From assembly GCA_965369325.1 (NCBI GenBank), contig CBDUQI010000209.1, forward strand, positions 1-10,512: a DNA stretch of 10,512 nt, given 5' to 3'. Within the stretch, counting starts at the first letter, position 1. The number at the start of each line of letters is the position of its first letter. Source of the DNA: CBDUQI01 sp965369325 (GTDB lineage: Bacteria; Pseudomonadota; Gammaproteobacteria; Steroidobacterales; JBCBZW01). The notes below the pieces were generated by a model, which saw only the letters and a program-made list of their open reading frames with translations, was not told where the DNA came from and ran no database searches. The position numbers and the translations under genes are program-made. Shown piece by piece: positions 1 to 6,344 of this stretch.

Positions 1-1127
1 CGGAAGCGCCGAAGGACAGCGCACCGCAGGAAGAGTCCCCCGAAGCCGCCACATCCGACGACCCGGCCAAGGACGAACGCTCCGCAGGTGAGACGGACGA
101 GGAAGCGCCGGAACAAGACACCGCAGAGTTCACCGGCACGGCAACCATTTCTGAAGGGCTGGATGCACCGCGCGAATTCGCCGTTCAGCGAATCAACTTT
201 GACGATCATGTCGCCGGGTACGTCGCCGCCAGTGACGAGGAGGCGGATGAAGGCACGGGCGACGGTGAGGAACAAGCACCAACCCTGGACTCAGCAAGCC
301 CCGCTGAGCTGCAAGCGCACGAGCCCAACGCAGATAGCGCCGACACCGCATATCTCAGTGGCCACGATGGCGATGACGATGACGAGCCGCAGGATGAGCG
401 TGCGGATGAAGACGAGACGAGCGATGAGGACGACTCGGTCGGTCACGACGATCTAGACTGGCCAGAACCCGCCGCGGTCGCCGAAGCGCAGACGGACTCG
501 CACTCGGCACGCAGCGCCGATAGCCCGAGTGACCACGACAGCGACACGCCCGACGTCGCGGCCGAACTGGCGGCCATGCGCAGGATGAGCCCGCAGCTCA
601 GACGCCGCAGCACACTGTGGGGGGCGGTTGCAGGCGTGGCGGTGTTGGGCCTGTTGCTGCAGATCACCCACAACGGGCGCGCGCGATGGCTGCAGAACCC
701 TACCCTGGGGCCCGTGTTATACCGCCTGTATGAAAAAACTGGACTGAAGGATCAGATGATCTTCGACGTTGCCCGCTACCAGTTTGCCGCCACCGTTGAG
801 CAGGACACCCGCCCGCTATCGGAGGATGCCTTACCCGACACGGATCGCTTGCTGGTGGCCACGCGCATAACAAACCGCGCACCCATCCCGCAACCGGCGC
901 CAGTGCTGCGTATTCGCCTGCAGGACCGTTGGGGCAAGCTTATTTCGGCCAACGATTTTGCTCCCGAGCAGTACCTGCCTTTTGCCAACCCGGCCAACAA
1001 GATGATTGCACCGGGCGAACGTTTGCGAATAAACCTGCCCATCACAAATCCGGGCGAACCCTCCACCTCCTTTAACGTCGACCTGTGCCTGCCGGCAAAG
1101 GAAGGTCTGCGCTGCCTCGGCAGCTGA
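1..1127 (+). CDS. DUF3426 domain membrane protein, 5' end missing
   Basis: An open frame enters from the left edge (first full codon at 3) and ends in TGA at 1125-1127, giving about 374 visible residues. Residues 1-190 are a low-complexity linker very rich in Asp, Glu, Ala and Ser, including runs such as GDDDDE. A basic patch (MRRMSPQLRRRS) precedes one transmembrane helix at about residues 203-223. The C-terminal 140 residues form a globular domain that resembles DUF3426: YRLYEKTGL, a beta-rich core with RITNRAP, and PITNPGEPSTSFNVDLCLP near the end. Family members usually begin with an MJ0042-type zinc ribbon; that part would lie outside the window. In related bacteria the gene sits near prmA and fis, as here. 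The function is unknown. The topology suggests an N-terminal cytoplasmic zinc ribbon and acidic arm with a C-terminal domain outside the inner membrane. The family call rests on architecture and context. Confidence 0.8.
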   Translation, partial: EAPKDSAPQEESPEAATSDDPAKDERSAGETDEEAPEQDTAEFTGTATISEGLDAPREFAVQRINFDDHVAGYVAASDEEADEGTGDGEEQAPTLDSASPAELQAHEPNADSADTAYLSGHDGDDDDEPQDERADEDETSDEDDSVGHDDLDWPEPAAVAEAQTDSHSARSADSPSDHDSDTPDVAAELAAMRRMSPQLRRRSTLWGAVAGVAVLGLLLQITHNGRARWLQNPTLGPVLYRLYEKTGLKDQMIFDVARYQFAATVEQDTRPLSEDALPDTDRLLVATRITNRAPIPQPAPVLRIRLQDRWGKLISANDFAPEQYLPFANPANKMIAPGERLRINLPITNPGEPSTSFNVDLCLPAKEGLRCLGS

Positions 1128-1146
1128 GCTTTACATAAGCGCTGGT

Positions 1147-1176
1147 CGAGTTAAGCGGTAATCACCGCAACACTCG
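1147..1176 (+). other. Inverted repeat downstream of the DUF3426 gene
   Basis: CGAGT at 1147-1151 pairs with ACTCG at 1172-1176, and GCGGT at 1155-1159 pairs with ACCGC at 1164-1168 around an AATC loop. It starts 20 nt after the stop codon. No T-tract follows, so it is not a canonical intrinsic terminator; it may stabilise or mark the mRNA 3' end. Confidence 0.35.
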
Positions 1177-1232
1177 CGCACGCCGTCTCAGGCATAGCCA
1201 GCGTGACTGGCAGCAGCGGCATTACCCGCATG

Positions 1233-1273
1233 CTATCCACTAGTTATCCACACCCTCGGCGGGCTTATCAACA
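1233..1273 (+). promoter_or_regulatory. Candidate DnaA-box cluster upstream of fis
   Basis: TTATCCACA at 1244-1252 is a perfect consensus DnaA box. TTATCAACA at 1265-1273 matches 8 of 9 positions in the same orientation, 21 bp downstream. CTATCCACT at 1233-1241 matches 7 of 9, 11 bp upstream. All three therefore lie on one helical face. The group sits about 74 to 114 bp before the predicted fis transcription start, where an activator or repressor could act. Binding is inferred from sequence only. Confidence 0.5.
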
Positions 1274-1312
1274 GGTTGCTAACCAGGTCTTTAACAGGCA
1301 CAAAACGGCACA

Positions 1313-1340
1313 ATGACACGCGGTTTTTTCGTGTTATGAT
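1313..1340 (+). promoter_or_regulatory. Predicted sigma70-type promoter of fis
   Basis: A -35 element ATGACA (1313-1318, 5 of 6 consensus) is separated by 16 bp from a -10 element TATGAT (1335-1340, 5 of 6). A TG one base before the -10 makes it an extended -10. Transcription would start near 1347. The stretch just after the -10 is pure G/C (CGCCGCCCCG), the discriminator type that makes stable-RNA and E. coli fis promoters sensitive to ppGpp; stringent control is inferred here. The leader would be about 66 nt, with a small hairpin (GCGTC 1375-1379 with GACGC 1387-1391) just before the ribosome binding site. Confidence 0.65.
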
Positions 1341-1412
1341 CGCCGCCCCGCGAGCGGAGGGCTACGCGCGGCAAGCGTCTTTGGGGGACGCGGTTCCTGA
1401 GGACCAGCAACG

Positions 1413-1700
1413 TTGGATGCGGAAAAACTAACTCAGACTTTCAGCCAGGGCCGTAGTCTTGGTTTGCGAACAGACTCATTGGGCAGACTTACCGAACAGG
1501 CATTGGGTCAGTACTTTGACCGCCTGGGCGGACACCACACGCACGACTTGTACGAGGTGGTGATGCGACAGGTGGAGCCGGCGCTACTGCGCACCGTGAT
1601 GGCACAGGTGCGCGGCAATCAGAGCCGTGCAGCACATATGCTCGGAATCAACCGAGGCACGCTGCGCAAGAAGTTGCGAACGTACGGCATGCTGAACTAA
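1413..1700 (+). CDS. fis: DNA-binding protein Fis
   Basis: Fis is a homodimeric nucleoid protein that bends DNA and modulates rRNA/tRNA transcription, recombination and replication during rapid growth. At 95 residues it is close to E. coli Fis (98). The C-terminal helix-turn-helix at about residues 70-91 is almost identical to the family: VRGNQSRAAHMLGINRGTLRKK, with the Arg/Lys residues that contact DNA. The N-terminal half, which carries the beta-hairpin arms, is divergent as usual. The start is TTG at 1413: the Shine-Dalgarno TGAGGA (1398-1403, 9 nt spacer) itself contains an in-frame TGA, so no upstream start is possible, and the next in-frame ATG is residue 51, inside the conserved region. 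Its own promoter lies upstream. In many gammaproteobacteria fis follows dusB; here dusB is absent. purH follows after 58 bp. Confidence 0.96.
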   Translation: MDAEKLTQTFSQGRSLGLRTDSLGRLTEQALGQYFDRLGGHHTHDLYEVVMRQVEPALLRTVMAQVRGNQSRAAHMLGINRGTLRKKLRTYGMLN

Positions 1701-1702
1701 GG

Positions 1703-1728
1703 GCGCGGGTGAGCCCGCTCACCCGCGT
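1703..1728 (+). other. Strong hairpin between fis and purH
   Basis: CGCGGGTGAG (1704-1713) pairs perfectly with CTCACCCGCG (1718-1727) around a CCCG tetraloop, with an extra G-U pair at 1703/1728. It begins three bases after the fis stop. No T-tract follows, so it is more likely a 3'-end stabiliser, processing site or partial terminator that sets the fis to purH ratio than a full terminator. Its core recurs after purD. Confidence 0.6.
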
Positions 1729-1758
1729 GCACATTACACATGAGCGGCATGGTGTGAG

Positions 1759-3336
1759 ATGAAACGATTGCAGCGAGCGCTGATCAGCGTCAGTGACAAA
1801 TCCGGTGTATTGGAACTAGCGCAGCGCCTGACGGCAAGCGGCGTTGAGCTGCTGTCCACCGGCGGAACCGCAAAAGCGCTGCGCAGCGCCGGCCTGCGCG
1901 TCACTGAGGTAGCAGAGTACACCGGCTTCCCCGAGATCATGGACGGACGGGTAAAAACCCTGCATCCACGCATTCACGCGGGGCTGTTGGCGCGACCCGG
2001 CACTGACGACAAGGTGCTGGCCGAGCACGACATTCAGCCCATCGGGCTGCTGGTCGTCAACCTTTATCCGTTTGTACAAACCATCGCGCGTGAGGACTGC
2101 ACCCGCGAGCTCGCGGTGGAGAACATTGATATTGGCGGCCCTGCGATGCTTCGCGCCGCGGCGAAGAATCACGCCGGGATGGCGGTGCTGGTGAACCCGG
2201 AAGACTACGCGCAAGCCATTGCGCAAATTGAGGCCACCGGCAGCGTGGATGAACCCACACGCCGCGCGCTCGCGTGCAAGGCCTTCGCACACACAGCGCA
2301 GTACGACCAGGCCATTACCGAGTACCTGAGCGCACAGGAGACTGGGCACACACAGACAGCCTTTCCTGCCAGCCTATCGCTGCAGCTGGCACGGCACAGC
2401 GAGCTGCGCTACGGCGAGAACCCGCACCAGCAGGCCGCCTTCTATACGCGTACCGATGCGCGCAGCGGCAGCGGCGAGGCAAGCGTCGCCAACGCCATAC
2501 AACTCCAGGGCAAGGCCTTGTCCTTTAACAATCTGGGCGATGCGGATGCTGCACTTGAGTGTGTTAAGTCGTTCGCGGCGCCCGCCTGTGTCATCGTCAA
2601 GCACGCTAACCCGTGCGGGGTGGCGACAGACGCTAACATCACCGATGCATACGAGCGTGCCTATCTTGGCGATCCCAAATCCGCGTTTGGCGGCATTATC
2701 GCGCTCAACCGTCCGCTGGATGCCACGCTTGCGCAACGCATACTCGAGCGCCAATTTGTCGAAGTCATCATGGCGCCGCAGGTGCAGGTGGAGGCACGAG
2801 AGGTATTGGCCGGCAAACCCAACGTGCGGGTGTTGCAAACCGGCACCTGGGACCATACAAAGCGCGAGCCGGCGCTGGAGTACCGTAGCGTCCGCGGCGG
2901 CGTGCTGGTGCAGGACACTGACACCCGCATGTTCACCGCAGATGAGTTCAAGTGCGTGACCAAGCGCCGGCCGGATGCGCAGGAGCTGAAGGATCTACTG
3001 TTTGCCTGGCAGGTGGTGAAGTACGTTAAATCCAACGCCATCGTGTACGCACGCGATGGCATGAGCATTGGCATTGGCGCGGGGCAGATGAGCCGGGTGT
3101 ACTCCGCGCGCATTGCTGTCATCAAAGCCGAGGAAGAAGGCCTGAGTGTGCAGGGTGCCGCCATGGCCTCAGATGCGTTCTTCCCGTTCCGCGACACCAT
3201 CGACGATGCCGCAGCCAACGGCATCCGGGCGATTGTTCACCCAGGCGGCTCTATCCGCGACGAGCAGGTGATTGAAGCCGCCAATGAGCACGGCATTGCG
3301 ATGGTGCACACGGGCGTTCGTCATTTCCGGCATTAG
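1759..3336 (+). CDS. purH: Bifunctional AICAR formyltransferase / IMP cyclohydrolase
   Basis: PurH catalyses the last two steps of de novo IMP synthesis: formyl transfer from 10-formyl-THF to AICAR, then ring closure of FAICAR to IMP. The 525 residues match the usual length (about 529 in E. coli). The N-terminal MGS-like cyclohydrolase domain (about 1-150) shows SDK (12-14), STGGT (33-37) and VKTLHP with K66. The C-terminal transformylase domain shows the catalytic Lys-His pair K281-H282 in VKHANPCGVA, AFGGIIALNRPLD, SDAFFPFRD and the terminal HTGVRHFRH. ATG 1759 gives the family N-terminus, but no good Shine-Dalgarno precedes it. A five-codon frame (1740-1757) ends one base before the start, so translational coupling is possible. 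purD follows after 32 bp, indicating one transcript. Confidence 0.98.
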   Translation: MKRLQRALISVSDKSGVLELAQRLTASGVELLSTGGTAKALRSAGLRVTEVAEYTGFPEIMDGRVKTLHPRIHAGLLARPGTDDKVLAEHDIQPIGLLVVNLYPFVQTIAREDCTRELAVENIDIGGPAMLRAAAKNHAGMAVLVNPEDYAQAIAQIEATGSVDEPTRRALACKAFAHTAQYDQAITEYLSAQETGHTQTAFPASLSLQLARHSELRYGENPHQQAAFYTRTDARSGSGEASVANAIQLQGKALSFNNLGDADAALECVKSFAAPACVIVKHANPCGVATDANITDAYERAYLGDPKSAFGGIIALNRPLDATLAQRILERQFVEVIMAPQVQVEAREVLAGKPNVRVLQTGTWDHTKREPALEYRSVRGGVLVQDTDTRMFTADEFKCVTKRRPDAQELKDLLFAWQVVKYVKSNAIVYARDGMSIGIGAGQMSRVYSARIAVIKAEEEGLSVQGAAMASDAFFPFRDTIDDAAANGIRAIVHPGGSIRDEQVIEAANEHGIAMVHTGVRHFRH

Positions 3337-3368
3337 CCACCAGCCAACTGGACTACTGGGGCACTGAT

Positions 3369-4652
3369 ATGAAGATCTTGGTCATCGGCGGCGGCGGGCG
3401 TGAACATGCGCTGGCCTGGAAAGCCTCACAATCCCCATTGGCCGATGAGGTCTACGTCGCACCGGGAAACCCCGGCACCGCCGGTGAGCCCAAGGTTAAA
3501 AATGTGGACATCGCTGCCGAGGACGTTGCCGGCCTGCTGGCCTTTGCGCAGCGCGAACAAATCGGCCTGACCATCGTAGGCCCGGAAGCGCCGCTGGTCG
3601 CGGGCATTACCGATCAGTTTGCGGCGGCCGGACTGAAGTGCTTTGGCCCCAGTGCAAAAGCGGCACAGCTGGAGGGCTCAAAAGCATTCAGCAAGCGCTT
3701 CCTGGACCGACACAACATCCCGACGGCGGCGTTCGCCGAGTTTACCGAGTTGGCGCCCGCGCTGGCCTACATCCAGGCACAGGGCGCACCGCTTGTGGTC
3801 AAGGCCGATGGACTGGCCGCCGGCAAGGGCGTGGTCGTTGCTGAATCGGTCGAGCAGGCCAGCGAGGCAGCCCGCTCGATGCTCGAGCAGGCCGCCTTTG
3901 GCGAGGCCGGCCAGCGCATTGTCGTCGAGCAGTTTCTCACTGGTGAAGAAGCCAGCTTTATCGCCGTCGTGGGCAACGGACACGTGCTGGCACTGGCCAG
4001 TTCGCAAGATCACAAAACCCGCGATGAGGGAGACATCGGGCCCAACACCGGTGGCATGGGCGCTTACTCGCCCGCCCCGGTGATCGACATGGCAATACAT
4101 GAGCAGGCGATGCAGCAAGTGATGCTGCCCACCGTACGCGGTCTGGCCAGCGAAGGCATCGACTACACCGGCTTTCTATACGCGGGATTAATGATCAGCA
4201 CCGATGGTGTGCCCCGGGTGCTCGAATTTAACTGTCGCTTTGGCGACCCGGAGACGCAGCCCATTATGATGCGGCTGCGCAGCGATCTGGTAGCGCTGTG
4301 TCTGCACGCACTGGAAGGCACACTCGAGCAGGCCGAGGCCCAATGGGATCCACGCGCTGCCCTGGGCGTGGTGCTGGCCGCCAACGGCTACCCTAACCGC
4401 TACGACAAGGGCCAGCGTATCGGCGGGCTAGATCTAGACACCGGCGACGGTAAGGTATTCCACGCGGGCACCGCCATCGCCAACGGCCAAGTGGTCACGG
4501 CGGGTGGACGGGTGCTATGCGCAGTGGGGCTGGGTGATTCGGTTAGCGCCGCGCACGCGGCCGCATACCAACTGGTGGATCAAATCGATTGCCCGGCGAT
4601 GTTTTGTCGGCGCGATATTGGTCACCGTGCAATCACACGCGAGCAAGGCTGA
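3369..4652 (+). CDS. purD: Phosphoribosylamine-glycine ligase (GARS)
   Basis: PurD joins phosphoribosylamine and glycine with ATP to form glycinamide ribonucleotide, the second step of de novo purine synthesis in the cytosol. It is an ATP-grasp enzyme of 427 residues (E. coli 429). Visible signatures are the N-terminal VIGGGGREHAL (5-15), GPEAPLVAGI, the ATP-binding VVKADGLAAGKGVVVA with K145, the family signature GPNTGGMGAYSPAP at 224-237, and the metal/ATP site LEFNCRFGDPETQ at 285-297 with E286 and N288. The C-terminus ends in the usual RRDIGHRAI pattern. ATG 3369 is preceded by GGGGCA (3357-3362) at a 6-nt spacer. It is probably co-transcribed with purH, and it converges on the tatA-like gene 85 bp away. 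Confidence 0.98.
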   Translation: MKILVIGGGGREHALAWKASQSPLADEVYVAPGNPGTAGEPKVKNVDIAAEDVAGLLAFAQREQIGLTIVGPEAPLVAGITDQFAAAGLKCFGPSAKAAQLEGSKAFSKRFLDRHNIPTAAFAEFTELAPALAYIQAQGAPLVVKADGLAAGKGVVVAESVEQASEAARSMLEQAAFGEAGQRIVVEQFLTGEEASFIAVVGNGHVLALASSQDHKTRDEGDIGPNTGGMGAYSPAPVIDMAIHEQAMQQVMLPTVRGLASEGIDYTGFLYAGLMISTDGVPRVLEFNCRFGDPETQPIMMRLRSDLVALCLHALEGTLEQAEAQWDPRAALGVVLAANGYPNRYDKGQRIGGLDLDTGDGKVFHAGTAIANGQVVTAGGRVLCAVGLGDSVSAAHAAAYQLVDQIDCPAMFCRRDIGHRAITREQG

Positions 4653-4658
4653 ACCGTC

Positions 4659-4672
4659 CTGAGCCCGCTCAG
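4659..4672 (+). other. Small hairpin after purD
   Basis: CTGAG (4659-4663) pairs with CTCAG (4668-4672) around CCCG, six bases after the purD stop. The 12-mer TGAGCCCGCTCA (4660-4671) is identical to the core of the hairpin after fis (1710-1721). A second short inverted repeat, CCTGG/CCAGG, lies at 4694-4706. Neither has a T-tract. Confidence 0.4.
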
Positions 4673-4737
4673 CGCGCGCAAATGGCGGTGACACCTGGAG
4701 GCCAGGATGGCCCACCGAAACAACGGCAGGCGACGCT

Positions 4738-4974
4738 TCAGACGCGCTCTGGCTGGCTCGCGTGCTGTTCCAGCGCGGGCAGCGACTCGGGCGCATCCGC
4801 ATCAGCCAGCGCCTCGCTGGCAGGTGCCGGCTCGTCCTGCATCTCGTTTCGAAAGCTCTTTACGGCGCCACCCAGATCGGTACCGATGCCACGCAGGCGT
4901 CGAGTGCCGAACAGCAACACCACGATCAACAGTACGATCATGAGCTGCGGCATGCTGATTCCACCAAGTCCCAT
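4738..4974 (-). CDS. tatA: TatA/E family twin-arginine translocase subunit
   Basis: TatA polymerises in the inner membrane to form the pore through which folded proteins with twin-arginine signals are exported. The 78-residue product starts MGLGGISMPQL and has a short transmembrane helix (about 6-22), the conserved FG turn at F22-G23, then an amphipathic helix with TRRLRGIGTDLGGAV and F41, and an acidic, probably unstructured C-terminus. The polar residue in the helix is Gln (Q10), typical of TatA/E; TatB has Glu there. ATG 4974 is chosen over the upstream ATG at 5025 because GGAG stands 8 nt before it and the family N-terminus begins there. No tatB or tatC is adjacent, so this is an isolated gene, either the main tatA moved from its operon or a tatE-like extra copy. 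The two cannot be told apart here. Confidence 0.88.
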   Translation of the reverse strand: MGLGGISMPQLMIVLLIVVLLFGTRRLRGIGTDLGGAVKSFRNEMQDEPAPASEALADADAPESLPALEQHASQPERV

Positions 4975-5043
4975 AGCTAGTTCTCCACTTAAGATTCGGC
5001 CTCGCCAACAACGGGCGCACGCCAATTTGAAGCATATGTTCCA

Positions 5044-5052
5044 ATAATAGCA
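5044..5052 (-). promoter_or_regulatory. Predicted extended -10 promoter of tatA
   Basis: Read on the minus strand, TGC TATTAT (5052 to 5044) is an extended -10 element with 5 of 6 consensus bases. The -35 region (GCGCCA at a 17-bp spacer) is poor, as tolerated by extended -10 promoters. Transcription would start near 5037, leaving a leader of about 60 nt before ATG 4974. This suggests tatA can be expressed independently of cysQ. Confidence 0.45.
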
Positions 5053-5079
5053 CCTGGAATGTCGAGTGGCGCAAGCGCT

Positions 5080-5102
5080 GCCTGGGCGCGGCGGAGCCAG
5101 GC
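5080..5102 (-). other. Inverted repeat downstream of the DUF465 gene
   Basis: GCCTGG (5080-5085) and CCAGGC (5097-5102) form a 6-bp GC-rich stem with an 11-nt loop, 28 bp after the DUF465 stop on the minus strand. No T-tract follows, so any terminator role would be non-canonical. Confidence 0.3.
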
Positions 5103-5130
5103 GCCCTGGGAAGGACCGGTGAACCGCCGA

Positions 5131-5346
5131 TCAGGCGTTCAGATCGGGGATCATCTCGCTTTCCATCTTGTTGATCGCGTCTTTGAGGCGCAGCTTGCGC
5201 TTCTTAAGACGTTTGATCTCAAGCTGATCCCTCACAGTCTCATCTGACATGTGCTCAATCCGGTCGTGAACATCCGCATGCGCAACTCGTAACTCCTTGA
5301 GGCGCTGAATATCCTTAAAGCACTCCGTGTCTATTTTGTCTGGCAT
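5131..5346 (-). CDS. DUF465 / YdcH family small coiled-coil protein
   Basis: A 71-residue, highly charged, helical protein. The central and C-terminal part carries the family pattern: LKELRVAHADVHDRIEHM, then DQLEIKRLKKRKLRLKDAI, with heptad-like Leu/Ile spacing that suggests an antiparallel helical hairpin. No signal peptide or membrane segment is present. DUF465 proteins are widespread in proteobacteria and have no settled function. The length is normal. ATG 5346 has no good Shine-Dalgarno, only CGAG close to the start. It lies 57 bp downstream of cysQ on the same strand, so cysQ and this gene probably share a transcript. The gap between them is GC-rich with CGAGGC (5370-5375) facing GCCTCG (5388-5393). 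Confidence 0.85.
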   Translation of the reverse strand: MPDKIDTECFKDIQRLKELRVAHADVHDRIEHMSDETVRDQLEIKRLKKRKLRLKDAINKMESEMIPDLNA

Positions 5347-5403
5347 ACTCGTAACACTAGCAGATTCGAGGCGCCGCCCTTCGAGCCTCGCCCGGCGGGC
5401 GGT

Positions 5404-6198
5404 TTAAGGCTGGTAGTAGCCGGTCCAATCCCTGTTTTGGTCGCCATAGACGAAAAAATAGGGATTGAGGATTTCTTCGCGCGCATTGTAAGACAGTGTC
5501 TCACCGTTGGCCTTCACAACACGGCCACCTGCGCACTCCACAACGGCCTGTGCGGCCGCTGTATCCCACTCTGAAGTAGGCCCGAGGCGCGGATAAACAT
5601 CCGCATTACCCTCCGCCACAATGCAGAACTTCAACGAGCTGCCCATCGGCACAACCTCGTGCGCACCCAGGCGCTTCAGGTACGCGTCCATATCCGGGCC
5701 GCGATGCGAGCGGCTGCCCACCACACGGGCGGGGCCGTCGTAATTTGTGCTGACCGAGATCGGGCGCATCTCGCCGCCCTCCCATTTGTGCGCGCCCACG
5801 CCCTTGGCACCGCAGTAATCCACCGCCTTCACCGGCACGTGCACAACGCCCAGCACCGGCACATGATCCTGAATCAATGCGATATTGACGGTGAACTCAC
5901 CGTTGCGCTTAACGAACTCCTTGGTGCCATCAAGCGGATCAACTATCCACAGTGGGTTCCAGTCGCGGCGCTCCGCGTACGCGATCTCGCGCGACTCCTC
6001 CGACAACACTGGAATGTCTGGCGTTAGCGCAGCCAGTCCCGCCACAATCGCATTGTGCGCGGCCAGATCAGCGGCGGTCAGTGGCGACTTGTCGTCCTTA
6101 TGCTCCACCTTGAAGTCGGTGTTGTAGATTTCTAGTATTCTGTCGCCAGCCTCACGGGCGATACGGGTGACTTCGGGCAGCAAAGCGTTCAGATCCAT
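5404..6198 (-). CDS. cysQ: 3'(2'),5'-bisphosphate nucleotidase CysQ
   Basis: CysQ hydrolyses 3'-phosphoadenosine 5'-phosphate (pAp), a by-product of PAPS use, to AMP and phosphate. This relieves inhibition of sulfate assimilation and of oligoribonucleases. The protein has 264 residues and the inositol-monophosphatase-type fold with its full set of metal ligands: DKSPLTAAD (36-44), SEES with E67/E68, WIVDPLDGTKEF with D87 and D90, and SEWDTAAAQ with D212. All residues of this Mg/Li-sensitive phosphatase signature are present, so it should be active. DGTKEF and the length match CysQ better than SuhB. ATG 6198 is preceded by AGAGAG at a suitable distance. The gene is divergent from yrfG and 57 bp upstream of the DUF465 gene. 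In some relatives nudE lies between cysQ and yrfG; it is absent here. Confidence 0.95.
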   Translation of the reverse strand: MDLNALLPEVTRIAREAGDRILEIYNTDFKVEHKDDKSPLTAADLAAHNAIVAGLAALTPDIPVLSEESREIAYAERRDWNPLWIVDPLDGTKEFVKRNGEFTVNIALIQDHVPVLGVVHVPVKAVDYCGAKGVGAHKWEGGEMRPISVSTNYDGPARVVGSRSHRGPDMDAYLKRLGAHEVVPMGSSLKFCIVAEGNADVYPRLGPTSEWDTAAAQAVVECAGGRVVKANGETLSYNAREEILNPYFFVYGDQNRDWTGYYQP

Positions 6199-6244
6199 TA
6201 TTCTCTCTATTTAGGTGCGCAGCGGCGTTTATAACTGTGACCAT

Positions 6245-6250
6245 ATCATA
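6245..6250 (-). promoter_or_regulatory. Possible -10 element of cysQ
   Basis: On the minus strand TATGAT (6250 to 6245) matches 5 of 6 consensus bases and would give a leader of about 40 nt for cysQ. No convincing -35 is found at 16-18 bp. TATAAA occurs a little further downstream as an alternative. No clear + strand promoter for yrfG is recognised in 6199-6344. Confidence 0.25.
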
Positions 6251-6344
6251 GCGAACCGTAAGCCTGAGCGCTGCTGCGGCACGCGTATTTGTGACCTGTC
6301 GCACGTTTGTGCCAGAGCCATTTTTCAAACCTTCGGAGCCCGTG

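Noticed and set aside
443..673. Two overlapping minus-strand ORFs opposite the DUF3426 gene
   Set aside because: They are antisense shadows of the GC-rich, Asp/Ala/Ser-biased + frame. No ribosome binding site or family motif.
1816..3224. Long minus-strand ORFs (up to 187 residues) inside purH
   Set aside because: Mirror frames of a strongly conserved enzyme gene; the products are Arg/Ala-rich with no recognisable domain.
3643..4118. ORFs of 146 residues on both strands inside purD
   Set aside because: Overlap the conserved ATP-grasp core in other frames; no independent start signals.
4589..5047. 152-residue + strand ORF spanning the purD end and tatA
   Set aside because: Antisense to tatA, which has a clear family match, ribosome binding site and promoter. 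The translation looks random.
5943..5951. DnaA-like CTATCCACA in cysQ and again near 9142
   Set aside because: Single 8/9 matches, one inside a conserved coding sequence, with no neighbouring boxes.
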